This document shows, piece by piece, positions 23,798 to 38,000 of a stretch of DNA of 64,000 nt. The notes under the pieces are model-generated. The model was not told the DNA's origin. It did no database searches and saw nothing but the letters and a program-made list of their open reading frames with translations. Every line of letters begins with the position of its first letter. Position 1 is the stretch's first letter. The position numbers and the translations under genes were made by a program. The DNA is from Beroe forskalii (taxonomy: Eukaryota; Ctenophora; Nuda; Beroida; Beroidae), in assembly GCA_011033025.1 (NCBI GenBank), contig WFMF01000301.1, positions 1-64,000 of the forward strand, in the 5' to 3' direction.

Positions 23798-26700
23798 GGC
23801 CATGTGCGGTATGTGATATCTGATGAAGTAGCACCATTTCCACCTCATCAACTCGGAGTGATAGGGTGGTGTTGGGGGTTCTGTCACTCAGCGAATCAAC
23901 ACACAGACACCCCGCTAATGTCAGGGCTGAGGGGTGGGGGTCACAAAATCAAGTCTTTTTCTTCAAAATTCAAATTCATTTCTTTATAGAATCAATTCAA
24001 GATTATCTTGGTATCATAGATGCTTCAAATTCATCAGTTTGAAGTTCTATTTCTTGATCACTCTAACCACTCTCCACCCTAAGGATTGATAACTTCTCAC
24101 TCTACCAAGCAATACTATCATCACTCACCAGGGTAGGAAGACAACTCCACATCATTCCAATCGATACACTCCCCGCCTCCCTCCTCACTCTCAGTAGGGT
24201 GTCGAGATGAGGATGTCCTGGTTCGGGGGTTGTCTTTTGAGGGAGGAGGAGGCTCGAATGTACTAGACCTGGGAGAGATAAAATAAACAAAACAAGAAAA
24301 CATTATATCTAAGTGCTGTGGAACAAAGTTCTGTCTTAGTTCTCATTATTTTAGTCCTGGGCTGCCAAAAATGTCGACTTTTTAATGAGAGATGAAAATT
24401 ACAGTACTGCAGTGACGAAAATATGTTGATTTAACCCTCAAAACATTATGAGGTGGGAGGTTGAAAATCACTCGCACTTAGACCTGCAACCCCACTCACT
24501 CATCGAATATCTCTAGATCCAGCTCCATGTCCACTCTCCACTGATACGCCCTCACACCACCATCCACTGGAAGTCTGAAGGTTGCCACATCCACCTGGGG
24601 AAAATATGGTAGAAAGTGTGGGAGTAGAAACTGGTGTCAGAGTAAAAGTGGTGTCAGTGTGAAAACTGGTGTCAGCATAAAACTGGTGTCAGCGTGAAAA
24701 CTGATGTCAGTGTGCAAACTGGTGTCTGTTTTTAAACTGGTGTCAGTGTGCAAACTGGTGTCGAAGATGAAAGTGGTGTCAGTGTCAAAACTGATGTCTG
24801 TGTGAAACTGGTGTCTGCGTAAAAGAGGTGTCAGTGGAAAACTCGTGTCAGTGTGAAAGTGGTGTCTGCGAACAAACTCGTCCCAGTACCGCAGAGTACA
24901 GTTTATACCGTCGGAATGTTCACATGCTAACAGTAGGGGGAGTGTTACCATGGATACTACCTGCCGCTTTTCTGGGTACCTGCAAAGGAGATATGGGGTT
25001 ATTTTATTCCTTCAGAGAAGTATTTACATGTAAAGTAAGATGAGCAGAAATATGAATATTTTCAAATATTTTTTTCCCGAAATCCCGACTGGATAGGCAG
25101 TATTTTTCCTGAAAATTATATCTGTTGCAGCATCCAAACCAGAAAAAAGTTGACTTTCAATCGGATATTTAATCCTTCCTGCTTACCTCCATGTGATAGA
25201 TGTAGGTTCGTTTGCAGCAAAGACAACTGTTTCCGGTTTCATGTAATGGCTTTTGTTGGACTCCAGCATGATGAACTGAAAAAGCAGATTCAATTACAAC
25301 GTATAAAAAAGATTTACACAACTTCGGAGCAGAATGATATGATTTATAGGAACTTAGCGGAGGAAAAGGTCCGATATAACTTTGCAGCGGAGCAGATCAC
25401 CTTGTAGCCCGCACTTCTGACGTCATCATGGTGGAGGACAGTGAAGGGTGTGGGTGGGTTGGAGGGTTCACCATCAGATGGAGTAACTGGAGAGCCGTCT
25501 TGCGTTGAGGCTAGGCATTTTATTGCAATGAAAAAAAGAGATACATGTTAAAACGGACTTAATCTCATGAAACTCAGTCAAAAAGTACCAAGCTTTACCG
25601 ACAAATCTGTGATCTATCATTAACCAAATCATTGGTTAATTCAAAACCAAATATCCCACTCTCTATGCTCCTACAATATCCTATATCTCTCTACTCACCT
25701 GCTACTAACGAAGCTATCTCCTGCCCCATCTCTCCCATAACTGTGAGATGGCGTTGTCCCACTTTACCATGGATACAGGGGATGTGAACCCGGCCTGTCA
25801 CGTGACCTAGCACATGATCATACTCTCCTGACACCTTGACATCGAATGGGGAGACTATCTGACCCCCTGACACTCCAACTCGTACACCGTACACTTTGGT
25901 ATCAGCCCTGAAGTGGGAGGTTAATTGATGATACTGATTACTGATGTGGGAGCTGGGTAATTCGCCAGATTATCTGTGATCAAAGGAAAAAGCCAGATTA
26001 ATTTAGTGTGTATTAGTAATCAAAAGCAGGAAATAACTTATAGCCAGACCAACAATTTAATAACTTCATACTTTAAAAAAGCTTATGCAGGCCTATCTTG
26101 AGTTAAAACCTGGTAGAAAGCCGAGTGTTTTTAAGATCTACTTCAGTAGATTTGACTTCCGTTGAGAGTTCTCCTAGTCTGAACTTGAGTTGTTGTGTCT
26201 TACAAGATACCAGGTCAGGAAGGGCGTGTGAGAGAGGTGGGGAGGGAGGGGCTTGAGGTGAGGGAGTTTCTGGGAAATCTGAGGAAAATTCGGTTTTGAG
26301 ATTAAAAGGACAGAACTAATCAATATAATCTGAAGAATATTTGATTACTATAAGGTATTTTTGTGAAAGTTTCAGTTATCTGGCAGTGCTTTTTCTCGAT
26401 ATCAAGATGTTGGAGTTCTTCGATTTAATCAAAAATATCTCTCCTTAGTTTTCATTCAAATATTTGAATATCAAAAACTTAGAGAGCTTTGTCTGCATTT
26501 GAACGCACATAATTTAATATCTTGAATTAAAACACTGTGTGGATATTATCACGCAACATGCATAACTCTCATTAGAAATTACCAGACAACGGGTTTAATA
26601 ATCCATTCTGTTGTGATAATAATCACTCATTCATCTCAATAATATCTCATTGAAAACGTCAAGCGAGAAGAAAAACACGGCCAAGTATTAAAAGTTTCAA

Positions 26701-29700
26701 TAGAGTCTATTCAGCGTTATAATTGATCTTTTGTCAAAGACTTCGGCGGAAAATTTAGTCCATCAATGGCAAATAATTCTGGATTGATGTGAAATTTCTG
26801 GATGAAGGGGACCTGCAGATCAGGGCGAATATGGCAATAACATGTCTATGAACAGGTAAGACCTGATGACGATATTTTGATTCTTCGGTATTTGAAAACC
26901 CCAAAAACATCTAAAATTTGAGCTCTATTTCACAAACACGCCTGAACTTCCTCTTCTGATTGCCAGAATATCTATTACAGTATTTCTTTCTCCAAATAAC
27001 TCACATGAATTTGAAATGATAAATCACATGAAATTGTGATTTAAACCACATGAAATTAAGATGTTTATTCCTTTTAAATCTGTTTCCTGGAATGAGATGA
27101 GACTGAAAGCTGCTTGAAGAGACTTGATATACTTCACCTCCACGTCAACTACGATATCATGCTTGATTTCTACCGTTACCGAATCTGAAAATGGTTAAAA
27201 TAGATAAAATAAAAGTGGTAAAATTTAAATTCATTACTAGTATGAAGTGGTTGATGAAAAAGTAAAATATTAGTAACACTATTGAGTTGACCACAAGATC
27301 ATGCTTGATTTCAACAGATTCCAGGTCTGAAAATAGAAGAAGTCTACTTGTTGATCTATTAGAATTTAACTTTTAGTGTTTTATGATCTACGATTCAAGG
27401 AATTAAACTTTTTATTACAGTGTTTCAAGTTTGAAGAAACGAAATAATGAAGTACAAGAAGATGATCAAAAATCATAATATTTTCGTTCAATGAAATTTG
27501 TTTCTGCTCTTGCTTCATATAAGAGCACATGAATAAATTTGACTCATTTTTCATGGGGGTTTCCGAACTCAAATTTAGAAACAGCGTTGAAGACTGGTAT
27601 TGCGAAACGAATTGAATTTGTTAAAGTAACGTTCATTCAATCCTATTATTCTTGATAATAGCGGTTAAAACCCGTGCAACCATTTCACTAGCATTAATAA
27701 AAGTAAGTTTATAGTTGTTTATAAAATGTAGACTATTATTCACAAGGATGGGGCTTGTCAGCAGTCGTCAGTCAATTCATTTGATTTCATTGACCAATTG
27801 ATATCCAATGACCAGAAGGCCCTTAACCTTAAAGTTGAAGAGTGTTAGAAAAATGGAAAAAGCGACGATTCCCTGAGACAAATTTCAGCCTTTTCATCCC
27901 TAATCTTAAAACCAGGATATAAACCACAAACATCACGACATCATTCTTTTTTCTTTCCCGCAATTTCTACACGTAGTAAACCATTACAATCCATATATTA
28001 AACTACACACACACACTGTATCACTGGTATCCAAGCTACTCAACTTAACAAGCAGCCAGCACAGCAACAAGCAGTTAGTTTGTTATCAGAAATAATACAC
28101 ACTTCATACGTCATCAATTCACCATTTTAAACCATCATAGTGACGTCATCATTAAACGCAACGAAAGTTTGTGTGCAATTAATAAGTTGCACGCAGAGCA
28201 ATTGAGCAATATTTCTAAGTGCCAATTCATCCAGCGGTGATATGGCTTTCGTGTTTGATTTTGAAATTAGTTAATTTTAATTGTTTTAGTAGTGAAGGTG
28301 CCAGTGATATTCTGATATTGCTCCCAATTTGAAGAAAGTGAGACGGAAAAAGACTCGGACTCCTCGGAATTAAAAATCAGCCTGGAAAAGCCGTAAAAGG
28401 AAGATCTAAAACTTGTCGAAGCTATGGCGGACACCTCAGTAGAAACGACAAACATCCTGCAAGCGTCAAATGACATGAACGACATCCCCATAGAAACACA
28501 CGTGGTATTCGACATACTCCTGGCGATATTCATCCTGCTGTCACTGCTGCTCAACATCTTACTGTCTAACGTGTACTACAGGAACGATCATATCATTACT
28601 CATCAGGTAACCATACGCGAGACAAAAAATACTCGGTTCAATGTCATCAAATTACGATATCAGTATTCAACCAACAAATCTATATTTTCACTCTTATCGA
28701 TATGAAATATCACTATTTGAAAGCACTCAACCCCTTAATGTTGTCTAAAATTCTTCTCAAAATTAAAAACCTCCACATTCCCCATTTTCCAAACTTCTCC
28801 ATAGCCCCCTACTCTCATCAGGGAGTGCTAGTGATAACGCTGGTGGTCTCCAACCTGCTCTGGACTATCGGTATCTTCCCCTTCTCCTTGGCTGCAGCTC
28901 TAGTGAGGGTACCAGGAGATAACTCACCCAGTCAGGGGCTCTGGATATTCCAGGTAATTGTGATTATACATTAAGATCTTCCACTTCTTGATATTGAGAT
29001 CGTGTGATTTGATGATGATCAGCATTTTAATGTGCTGCAGACTGATTGGGACTTTAATTTGATTTAAGACCGTGTCATCTTTTAATGATGTTTTGGATTC
29101 AAATACTGGTTTTTGTGGCTCCCATGTTTTAAATCAGCCATCTCTAAATACTTATATTTCTCAGGATCCTGTGTGTGGGATAGTAGGATTTGGCAACGCC
29201 TTCGTGCCCCTGGGTAAGCTCTTCACCATAATCCTCATGCTGTGGGAACGCAGTGTGGCCATCCTCCTGGAACCATACTACAAGAAGCTGATGAACAAGT
29301 GGATATTCGGAGCCCTGATCTTCGCTGCGTGGTTCCTGGCTCTGCTGTGCGGGCTGATCCCCCCGGCCATGGGTTTCTACTCGGATATCTCCCCTGGGAA
29401 AGGGACCTGCTTTCCTCCTCTCAATGTCTGGGCTGCTGTTGTCTTCTACATTCTCTACCTGATATTTGGGGTCGGTATGATCATGCTCATGTCAAAGAAG
29501 AAGGAAGCTCCTCCAGACTCAGATCCTCTGCCAGTCCCTGCTGTTCCTGACTACTCCTCATCCATCAAAACCATCGGGTTAGGAAGGAAACAGGTCACAA
29601 CGGCTCAGGGAAAAGTCATCATCGATTACGAGCGAGGGAAGTTTGAAACCATTTCACCGTCGGATAGCATGGGTCTGGTGGTCAAATCACCCCTGAAACG

Positions 29701-32700
29701 CGAGCTAGTCTCCGCTAAAACAACCCGTGACAAAGACCTGGTGGATTACGACCTGCATACTGGTAAGAGCAAGATGAGCAAGGAGTACAATGGAGTGCTT
29801 GCTCTGTTCGCAGTCTATGCCATCACCTACCTTCCCTTCGCTATCTGCAGTGTGGTGCTGGTGCCGTATGGGGTGGATAACATTGTCACCCTCATGCTGT
29901 ACAGCACCGTGTGGATGGATCCGCTGGTGCTGTTGGTGACAAGGGTCCTGCTCAGGAGGGCTATTGATAGGATGTGTTTTGAGGTGTGTTGCGTGGAGCT
30001 ACAGTGCTGTTCTAAGCCGTCTGCAACACGGTAAGGAGGGAGGGAGAGAGATAGATAGATGCCAAACCGTGGATGGTCATGTTGGACAAAAGCCAAAGTT
30101 GAACGATGAACTGGTGGTCTCGATGAAGAATGGAGTGGCTTATACTAACATTCGAGCAACAGTAAGCAGAATTCAAGAAAAAGCTGAACTTCGAGGAAAT
30201 ATAAATGATAAGCTGCCATCATGCCACAGTGGGTGGATATTCCTGACTATCAAGTATTATATCAAGCCAAGACTCAGCCAATCATAAAGTCCTCCTAAGA
30301 CTCAACTATTCAAAGTAAAGTAGAAATATGATAAAGCAGTCAGTGAACCATAAAACGCATTTTTTGGCGATTTATCGGACTCTTAACCCATACACCTTTA
30401 ACTGGGCCTTGCATAGTTCCAAAGTATTGAAACCTTTTGGTGCCTTTTAATTAGTCTTCCGTTTTTCAGAGCTTAGTGATTTAGTAAGTGAAGAAGTTGG
30501 TCATTTTTGAGGATTTTTGTAAGTATTTCCATTTGTAGCCTACAACTTCCAACCTTTTAAAGGAGTAGTTTCTCTGCAGAACGTTAGGAATGGGGTATGT
30601 GAGTTGGGGGACACCGTTCTGAAAACTTGCAGAGGACACTTCAGATCACCGTCATATGTCACTCCTGTCAAACATTGCTTACTGGGATTAACTGGGGTTT
30701 AATATTAATCAAATCTCAGCGGGTGTCCCGTTCTATAACGTCATGAAATTAACCCTTTAACCTTCCCCAAACATGACAGAAAGTGGTACACAGCCTTGTT
30801 TATATCACCAACAATTTAATGAGATTTGTGGCAAAATACATCAGCTTTAGTCAACCTTTACGAATACTTTCTGATTAAGTCTGATTTCCTCTGATTAGCG
30901 GAAAAATGAGAAACAGCTTTAAATTTTTCGTTGTATTAGTTAAACTTTAGTTGGGGTTAATAAACCCAACAATTTGGCTGATATTACGTTGTCGAGTAGC
31001 ACAATTTATCAGCTTTAGTTAACCTTTAGTCTCGGTGGAGAGCGCCAGGCTGGCAGTGTACACGGATGAGCGAATCTCCGTTCTACCTGCCACTGAGCAC
31101 GCTGACACAACCCCCTGCTCTATCGTACACTCTGTAATTCCTGAAAATACATACAAACATACATACAATACCTGAAAATAAGGAGAGGTTACATGGTGTT
31201 TTTATACAAAACTTACACTCTGTAATTCCTGAAAATACAAGGAGGTAGGGTGTTTCAAATGTTTACAAAACGTTTCAAATATAAAACTTACAGCTTGGTT
31301 TTCTAGAAATGATCCAATTGGCTATCGGACACGAAAAGAGGAAAATATAGGAATATAAGCGGTTGCAAATAAATAAAACGTCACTGTGCGACACATTGTA
31401 TGGTGTATCCTATTTAAATCCTGGTGTTTATTTACCAAACATTTGAGGAAGGGCTCCACCTCCAAGAGGGAAGGATCTCCGGTAGATTAGAGCAGTGAGC
31501 TGGTTCACTGCCACCATCACCTCATAAGCAGGTGGGTCTGAGGAGGGTTTTGTGGGTGGGTTTGAGGTGGGTTTTGTGGGTGGGTTTAGAGTGGGTTTTG
31601 TGGGTAGTGGAGCGGGTTTCTGAGTCAACACATCGTCCTTTGAGTCACGCGTGAATTGTGACGCTAGGGATGAGATAAGTTCTATCTGGTCTATCGATAA
31701 CAGGATCTGTGTAGGGTCAAGCTGTACTTCGAACGAGGAGCCGTAGATAACAATCTGAAGAGTGATTTTCAGGATTATTTTCAAAATCACAATGCTGTGT
31801 TTTTCGACGTGGTAGGATTTAGATCGAAATTCAAATTGCGGTGATAACGTCATCACTTAAAAAACGCTGTGATAAACTTTTCGCATGTACTATCATAAGT
31901 TGCGGCGAAGAAAAAGAAAATTAGGCAATATCAGTTTTAAAGTTTTAAAAGTTTTCTCAGCACTTTTAAAACAATTTAGATTAAACATTAGTTAGAGCAT
32001 GTTGATTGCGCTGTATTGAAATTGAGCTTCATGAAATTGTGACAAATGTTGCCCTCAACTTCAGACCTGAGATGATAGCTGATCATGTCGTCCTCTGATG
32101 AGAGCCTTGTTTTAACCTGTTCCCCATCTCTGACAGCCGAGACTGGAGGAGCGAATGTTGCCCTCAACTCCAGACCTTGGATAATGTTAGCTGTAACGTC
32201 GTCCTCTGATGAGAGCCTCCTGGAATGACAGAAGTTGGGATAGGCGATCTGCCTTATGTAGCCAACTATCAATCACTAGGGGTGGTCAAACTGATAATCA
32301 TCATCTTGGAATTATAACAGAATTATAACAGAATAAAATACATTGATACCTATCTTGGTGGTCAGAGGATGGAATCAAGCAAATAACCCCCCCCCCCCCA
32401 GAAAAGTTCGCATACCTCTGACTCCAGGCCTCGGCAGCGTTGGTAATGGTGTCAAGACAAGGGACGGGTCTCCTTCTTTCCGTGTATACTTCCAATCCTG
32501 CCACCTCTAATTGGAGCTGGTAGTTGCAGCTGAGGATTAGGGCTGGTTAAGTGTAGTTTAACACCGTGTTACTCTGACTAGCATGATTATTCTGATTCTA
32601 TTTCAGATTGGCACCATGTCACTCAAACATAAGATTACTCTGACACTGTCACTTTGACTCCAGTCGTGTCGGGACTACGTCAGGATCTGACTGTTGCTGG

Positions 32701-35076
32701 ACTCTTACATGGACTCTTATGCCAGCATTCCCCATCTTGTTTCATGGCTCAGGAAATAAAGTTTCATGGCCCAGGAAATAAAAACTGTGTTGTGATCACC
32801 AAACCAGACGGAACGCGCGGATTCAAATCTGTGGACATCGACTGAATCTCTGGCCATGTGGCGATGAACTGAATGATGACGTGAAGTAAAGCGCGCGCGA
32901 CCGCGCGCACGTCCTGAAACAGCTGCAACGAAAAGTTACTACGACATTTGCATCGCGCGTTACAGAAACAAATAAATTTTCATGGACCGATAATATTTGT
33001 CCCACAAGTATAGAAGGAATAGGTAGCGTTGATTTTCACCACGTATCGGTATGGTATGTAGTGTGACGTTATGGTGTCAATGGCACGCAACGGTATGTTG
33101 TCAGACGTAGTGGTGTCAAAGGCTGCGTTGCGGTATGGTATGCAGTCTGACGAAGTGGTGTCAAGGCTGCGTAGCGGCATGAAGTCTGAAGAAGTGGTGT
33201 CAAAGGCATGTAGCGGCATGGTATGCAGTCTGGCGTAGTGGTGTCAAGGCTGCGTAGCGGTATGATACGTAGTCTGACGTAGTGGTGTCAAAGGCTGCAC
33301 TGCGGTATGGTATGAGGTCTGACGTAGTGGTGTCAAAGGAGAGTAGCAGTATGGTATTTAGTCTGACGTAGTGGTGTCAATGGCACATAGCGGTATGAGG
33401 TCTGACGTAGTGGTGTCAAAGGCATGTACCGACATGTTATACAGTTTCACGAAGTGGTGTCAAGAGCGAGTATAGTATCTAGTCGTGAGACTGTTGCCGT
33501 ATCTGCCTAACAACTGTGGCTGGTTCTGCCTGAATAAGTAAACCCAAACAGCACCCGTTTACAAACCATCCCCACCTGTTGTGTGTTCCAGTAGATTTGA
33601 TGTGGTGATGGTAGGCCCTGTCCACAATGACACGTGACAGCAGGTTATCAGGGGAGGAGTGGAGGGTGATAAGGGTCACGTGACATACCATCTGGTCATC
33701 TGGTAACTCCTGAAAATGAAACAATTCGTGGGTGGATAAGGTTAAATCTGGAAACTCCTGGAAAGTAAAGGTTTTGTGAGTGAAATAGGTCTTCTGGCAA
33801 CTCGTGGGCGAAAAGAGGTGATGTCATCTGATGGATATTCTGAAAATCTGTATCTTCATATTGAAATCACTATTAACCATTAACCATAGCGAAAGAAACA
33901 AAAAACATACAAAAACTGTCTCGAAACTATCTCACCTTTTTGGAGTCAACAGGGCAGATAATCTCCACATCTGTCACCTCTACTCTGATATTAGGGTACG
34001 ATAGCGTGTTAACGTCAGAGTTAAGTGGTGCTGGTGCCACAGTGTCAGATTCCTGGGTTCCTGAAATGAGTGTTGAGTGTAGCATTCTTGGCTAATTTTA
34101 GGACGAATAGAACTTTATACTTGGCTCGATTGGCTTATCTAACTTGAAATGAATACACTGGTTCCACTATCTATTAAATAAATCAAAACGAAATACAGGG
34201 TGTTTATAATGTCAATAATAAAACACTGTAATTGCCAAGTTCCACAACACGCATAACCACAACGAGCTGACTTTTTAATGCAAAGTACTTTCAAATCATC
34301 AGTGCAAAAGTCATTGAGTAACCTCAAATTTGATTGTATAAAGTAGTGTTGTAAAGTTTAAAAATGCCAATAAACAACCCTGAGATCTCTATATATCAAC
34401 CTTGTTTGATTTTGTCATTTATGAAACCAAGAATATGACACAAAATTCTGAGAACGTACAAGGTACGAAGACTCCACTATTTCGCTCAATTCATTCCTGT
34501 ATATTATATGGTACAGCAGTAAAATCAATCCATTTAACAGACGCTAAAACATAGGGACCTGGACATGAATGTCTGACGTACTGTACTTAGTAACCAAGGT
34601 AATGCTTACTAATCATTATAGGAGATTGGAGAATTCTAGCCAGGTTGAGCATAAAGCAAGTAATAGCATCTACTCTCTTTATTTCATAAATTTGGTGACA
34701 TGTTACGTGGGAACTATTTACGTAAATGTAACAAAAATCTCAGAATCCTGACACGTTAAAACTTTTATCCCCAAATAGGGCACAAATTTTAGCGTTATTG
34801 CGCATATGGTCACAGCTTCGACCCGAACAGACAGCTGAAATTGGCAACCATTTGAATGCTGCACAAATGCGTCCAATTTTAATACAGCCTTTAAAGATAT
34901 TTAAAGAGGCTGTTTCACAACAATGAACAAATAACTTGAAAACAGAAGTGAAAGCTTGAAAGAGAGAAACAGCCCGATTAAATCATTGTAATCATGGACA
35001 TGTTCTTACCGGTCTGAACAACACTGACGGTAAGCAAGTCAGACAATCTGTTGACAGCATCGTAGTCAAATAGCAC
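23798..35076 (-). CDS. VPS13B: VPS13B exon block 2 (3' part)
   Basis: Exons in transcript order: 35010-35076, 33936-34060, 33576-33709, 32416-32529, 32117-32219, 31436-31754, 31024-31140, 27047-27184, 26110-26278, 25699-25907, 25401-25498, 25187-25275, 24874-24979, 24500-24594, 24129-24268, 23798-23926. All are GT-AG and phase-consistent, with weak donors at 24874 (GTTCGC) and 27047 (GTTTAA). The 319-bp exon 31436-31754 encodes VQLDPTQILLSIDQIELISSL followed by three 8-residue PTKP-x-x-x-P repeats. Exon 24129-24268 is Ser/Pro/Glu-rich. Exon 25699-25907 encodes HVTGRVHIPCIHGKVGQRHL. The 3.8-kb intron between 31024 and 27184 holds the GPCR gene on the opposite strand. Confidence 0.8.
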
Positions 35077-38000
35077 CTGTAATGGGTTGATATTATTCTA
35101 ACATCTCAATTCTCAAACATCAAATAACGCGTCACATCAACTTATCAAGTTGATAGGTCGATATTTGATAATATCAACCAACGTATCACGCTGTTTCACC
35201 TTAAATTCTAAATCAACTAAATTATCAGTAATCTGCAACTTGCTCGCACTTAGCACTAACCTTTACCAGATTGTACATAACTGTGTACAATCTCATGGTG
35301 TCACAATGGTGCAAATATGGAATTTGCATTGTAAAACCTATACAGTGTGGAGAAGGATGTGGAATCGGTGTTTGGTGCTGTTTTCGGAGTCAACTGGACT
35401 GATGTCAACAAGACTTCAGTGATGAAGTGTGACAAGACGGCTCTTACCAGTCTTGTTTTATCAGCAGTCAGTGTTTTAGGGAAAAGCAAGGAAATGTTAC
35501 GATCAGCGGCCGTTTGTGTCGAGAAGTTGAAACAGGAGCAGATTGAGAACCAGAAGAGGATGCTGAACCTCCAGGAAGAACTACTGGAGAGTAAAGATGA
35601 GCAGGTGGAGGTGGTGCAGAAAACCGTGGAGACAGAAATCAGGAGTTTCATAACGCTGTCAAGAAGGAATGTGAGGGGAGAATGACTTCAACACAGGTGA
35701 AAGCTGCTGTAAAGAGTGCTGCATTGGAGGACGACAAGAAGCGAGCAGTTATGGTTTTCGGACTCGGAGAAGGCCTGCTGACGATCATCTCAAGGTAAAA
35801 CGGTGTTGTTTGTAGCAGAGAGAAGGAACAGGCGCCCTCAAATCTGTCTGCATCATCAGCTCGGACTCAGGTGTCGTCAAATCCAGGGACTGTACCTCGA
35901 AATCAGACTTCGACACCGCAGGTTCTGCACTCTAAGCCGCGCTGAATAGGACACTCAAAACTTCAACACTCCCGCCAAGCGCCTAAACAAACTCTGAGTG
36001 CTGGTTTTTGTGGTTTTCTGACTTTGGGAGTTTCTTTTGTGTGTGTGACTTATTATCAGTGGCAATCACGCCAAATCGTGCTAGGAACACATGCCTTGAC
36101 TGGCATCTCTGTGTGCATGTGGTTAAATTTTATATTGTACTGATTGTATTATAATATTTTGTTTCAAAGCCTATATGGGTACCCCACCGTGGGTTTCAAA
36201 CAAACAAAAGCGTTACCTTGCGTTACACCAGCTAACGCGTTACCTTGCGTTTCACAAACTAACGCGTTACCTTGCGTGACACCAAATAATGCGTGACCTT
36301 GCGTATTACGCCAAGTAACGCGTTACTGACCTGGACAGGCCGTATCTTAACGAAGTAGGAGGGTTGCAGGGCTCACATCAACTCATTTAGTTGATAGGTT
36401 GATAACATCCTTAAATTTTCAATCAACTAACGCATTACTTTGCGTATTACGCCAAGTAACGCGTTACTGACCTGGACAGGCCGTATCTTAACGAAGTAGG
36501 AGGGCTGCAGAGCTCGCTGGTAGTTGTTACAGTGCGATACACTGATCACTGCGTCATTTGCAATGGTGGTTACCAGGGCAACGGGATCGTCCCTGAGTAT
36601 ACGCAAAATGAGGGGTATAAAATATATAATGGGTTGTTGCTTTGTTATTGGGATTTAAGAAGTTATGTTTCAAAAGTGAAACAAAAATAAGCAAAGAAAC
36701 AAATGAAATTTAATGTAGGTATTTTTACGAACCCGTCAATCAATGAGACAGACAGACTTCCTATCTTCAGTTTCTTAGTGAGCAACAATCCCTCCAAATC
36801 CACACTCGCCGTGATATCCTCCGCGTGCAACTCAAGGACCCCGTTCAGTGTTACCGTTACCCTGGGAACGGCGTACTGCAACCACACGTACACAGCAGGA
36901 GGGAGGGGTGTCGCGTGACCTGTCACGCAGTCTGCTGTCACGTGGTCGCCTGGTAACGCGTGATCCTGACACGTGCTGAGGTCGGGAAGGTAGGTGTGCA
37001 CCGAGGACGACACTTCTGATCCTGGGGATATGCGTTTGAGGAGAATTTGGCAGAATTTACAGCAATGAAAATTTCGTGGACAGACTTCTTAATATCTTCC
37101 ATTTAAGATGACACTTCAAACTTTCATAACCTGAGATGGATAATGTGATTTTATTTAGGTCAATCCAATGAGAGTGAATCGATTTGTAGATATATTCAGC
37201 ACAAAACTTCTCGACATTAAGATATATCGCATAGAATATTAGAGTTTTTGGTCATTAGCATAAAATTATAGCATAAAGAAGAAAAAGTTTTTTCTTTGAC
37301 TCTAAAAAGAATAATTGTTTAGAATGTGAATCATTATCCATTGTAATATGGGTTGTGGCTACGTGTACTCATTAAAAGTTAGAGAGTAATAAAATAAGCA
37401 TTGCCATTGAACGATTCAATACTTTAAGACTTGACGTCCAATATTTGATAAGCTTTTCGCCATTAAAATGATTATACCAATTGAGCCATGATGTTACAAT
37501 AATGAATTGTCGTGCTATTTGCAATCTTAGAATAAACCACACCTAAAATAGTACAATGCACCTCACAATATCGTATACATTGTACACATTGTATACATTG
37601 TACACACTCGCTGACCTCATGAAATATCATTTGTTATTATGAGACAGTAGTTCAATACACAAAGTGAATGGACTGAGCATAACACTCGAACAGGTGACCA
37701 TTCTTTGGTAATTTAACACAATTTCCTGCTGTTGAATCTATTGAACTATCTTTTATCATAATTCCTACTCAAATCAGGAATTGGAGAAAGGAAAACCGAA
37801 GGATGAAAAACCAGACATATTGGAGTGTTGGGAATCACATACCTAATGGCATATCAATATTCTCAAATTGAGATTCACAGAAATGATTATACAACCGGAT
37901 ACAATATTCATGTCGTTCTCACGAGCCATGACATCAAAATTACCAAATATGAGTCATTCTCACCTGCGTAAGACATGAGGGATGCTGAAGATGCTAGGGG

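Noticed and set aside
32980..33219. 79-residue ORF with repeated FDTTSSD-x-x-P motifs
   Set aside because: It is a reading of the ~45-bp minisatellite; neighbouring units break the frame.
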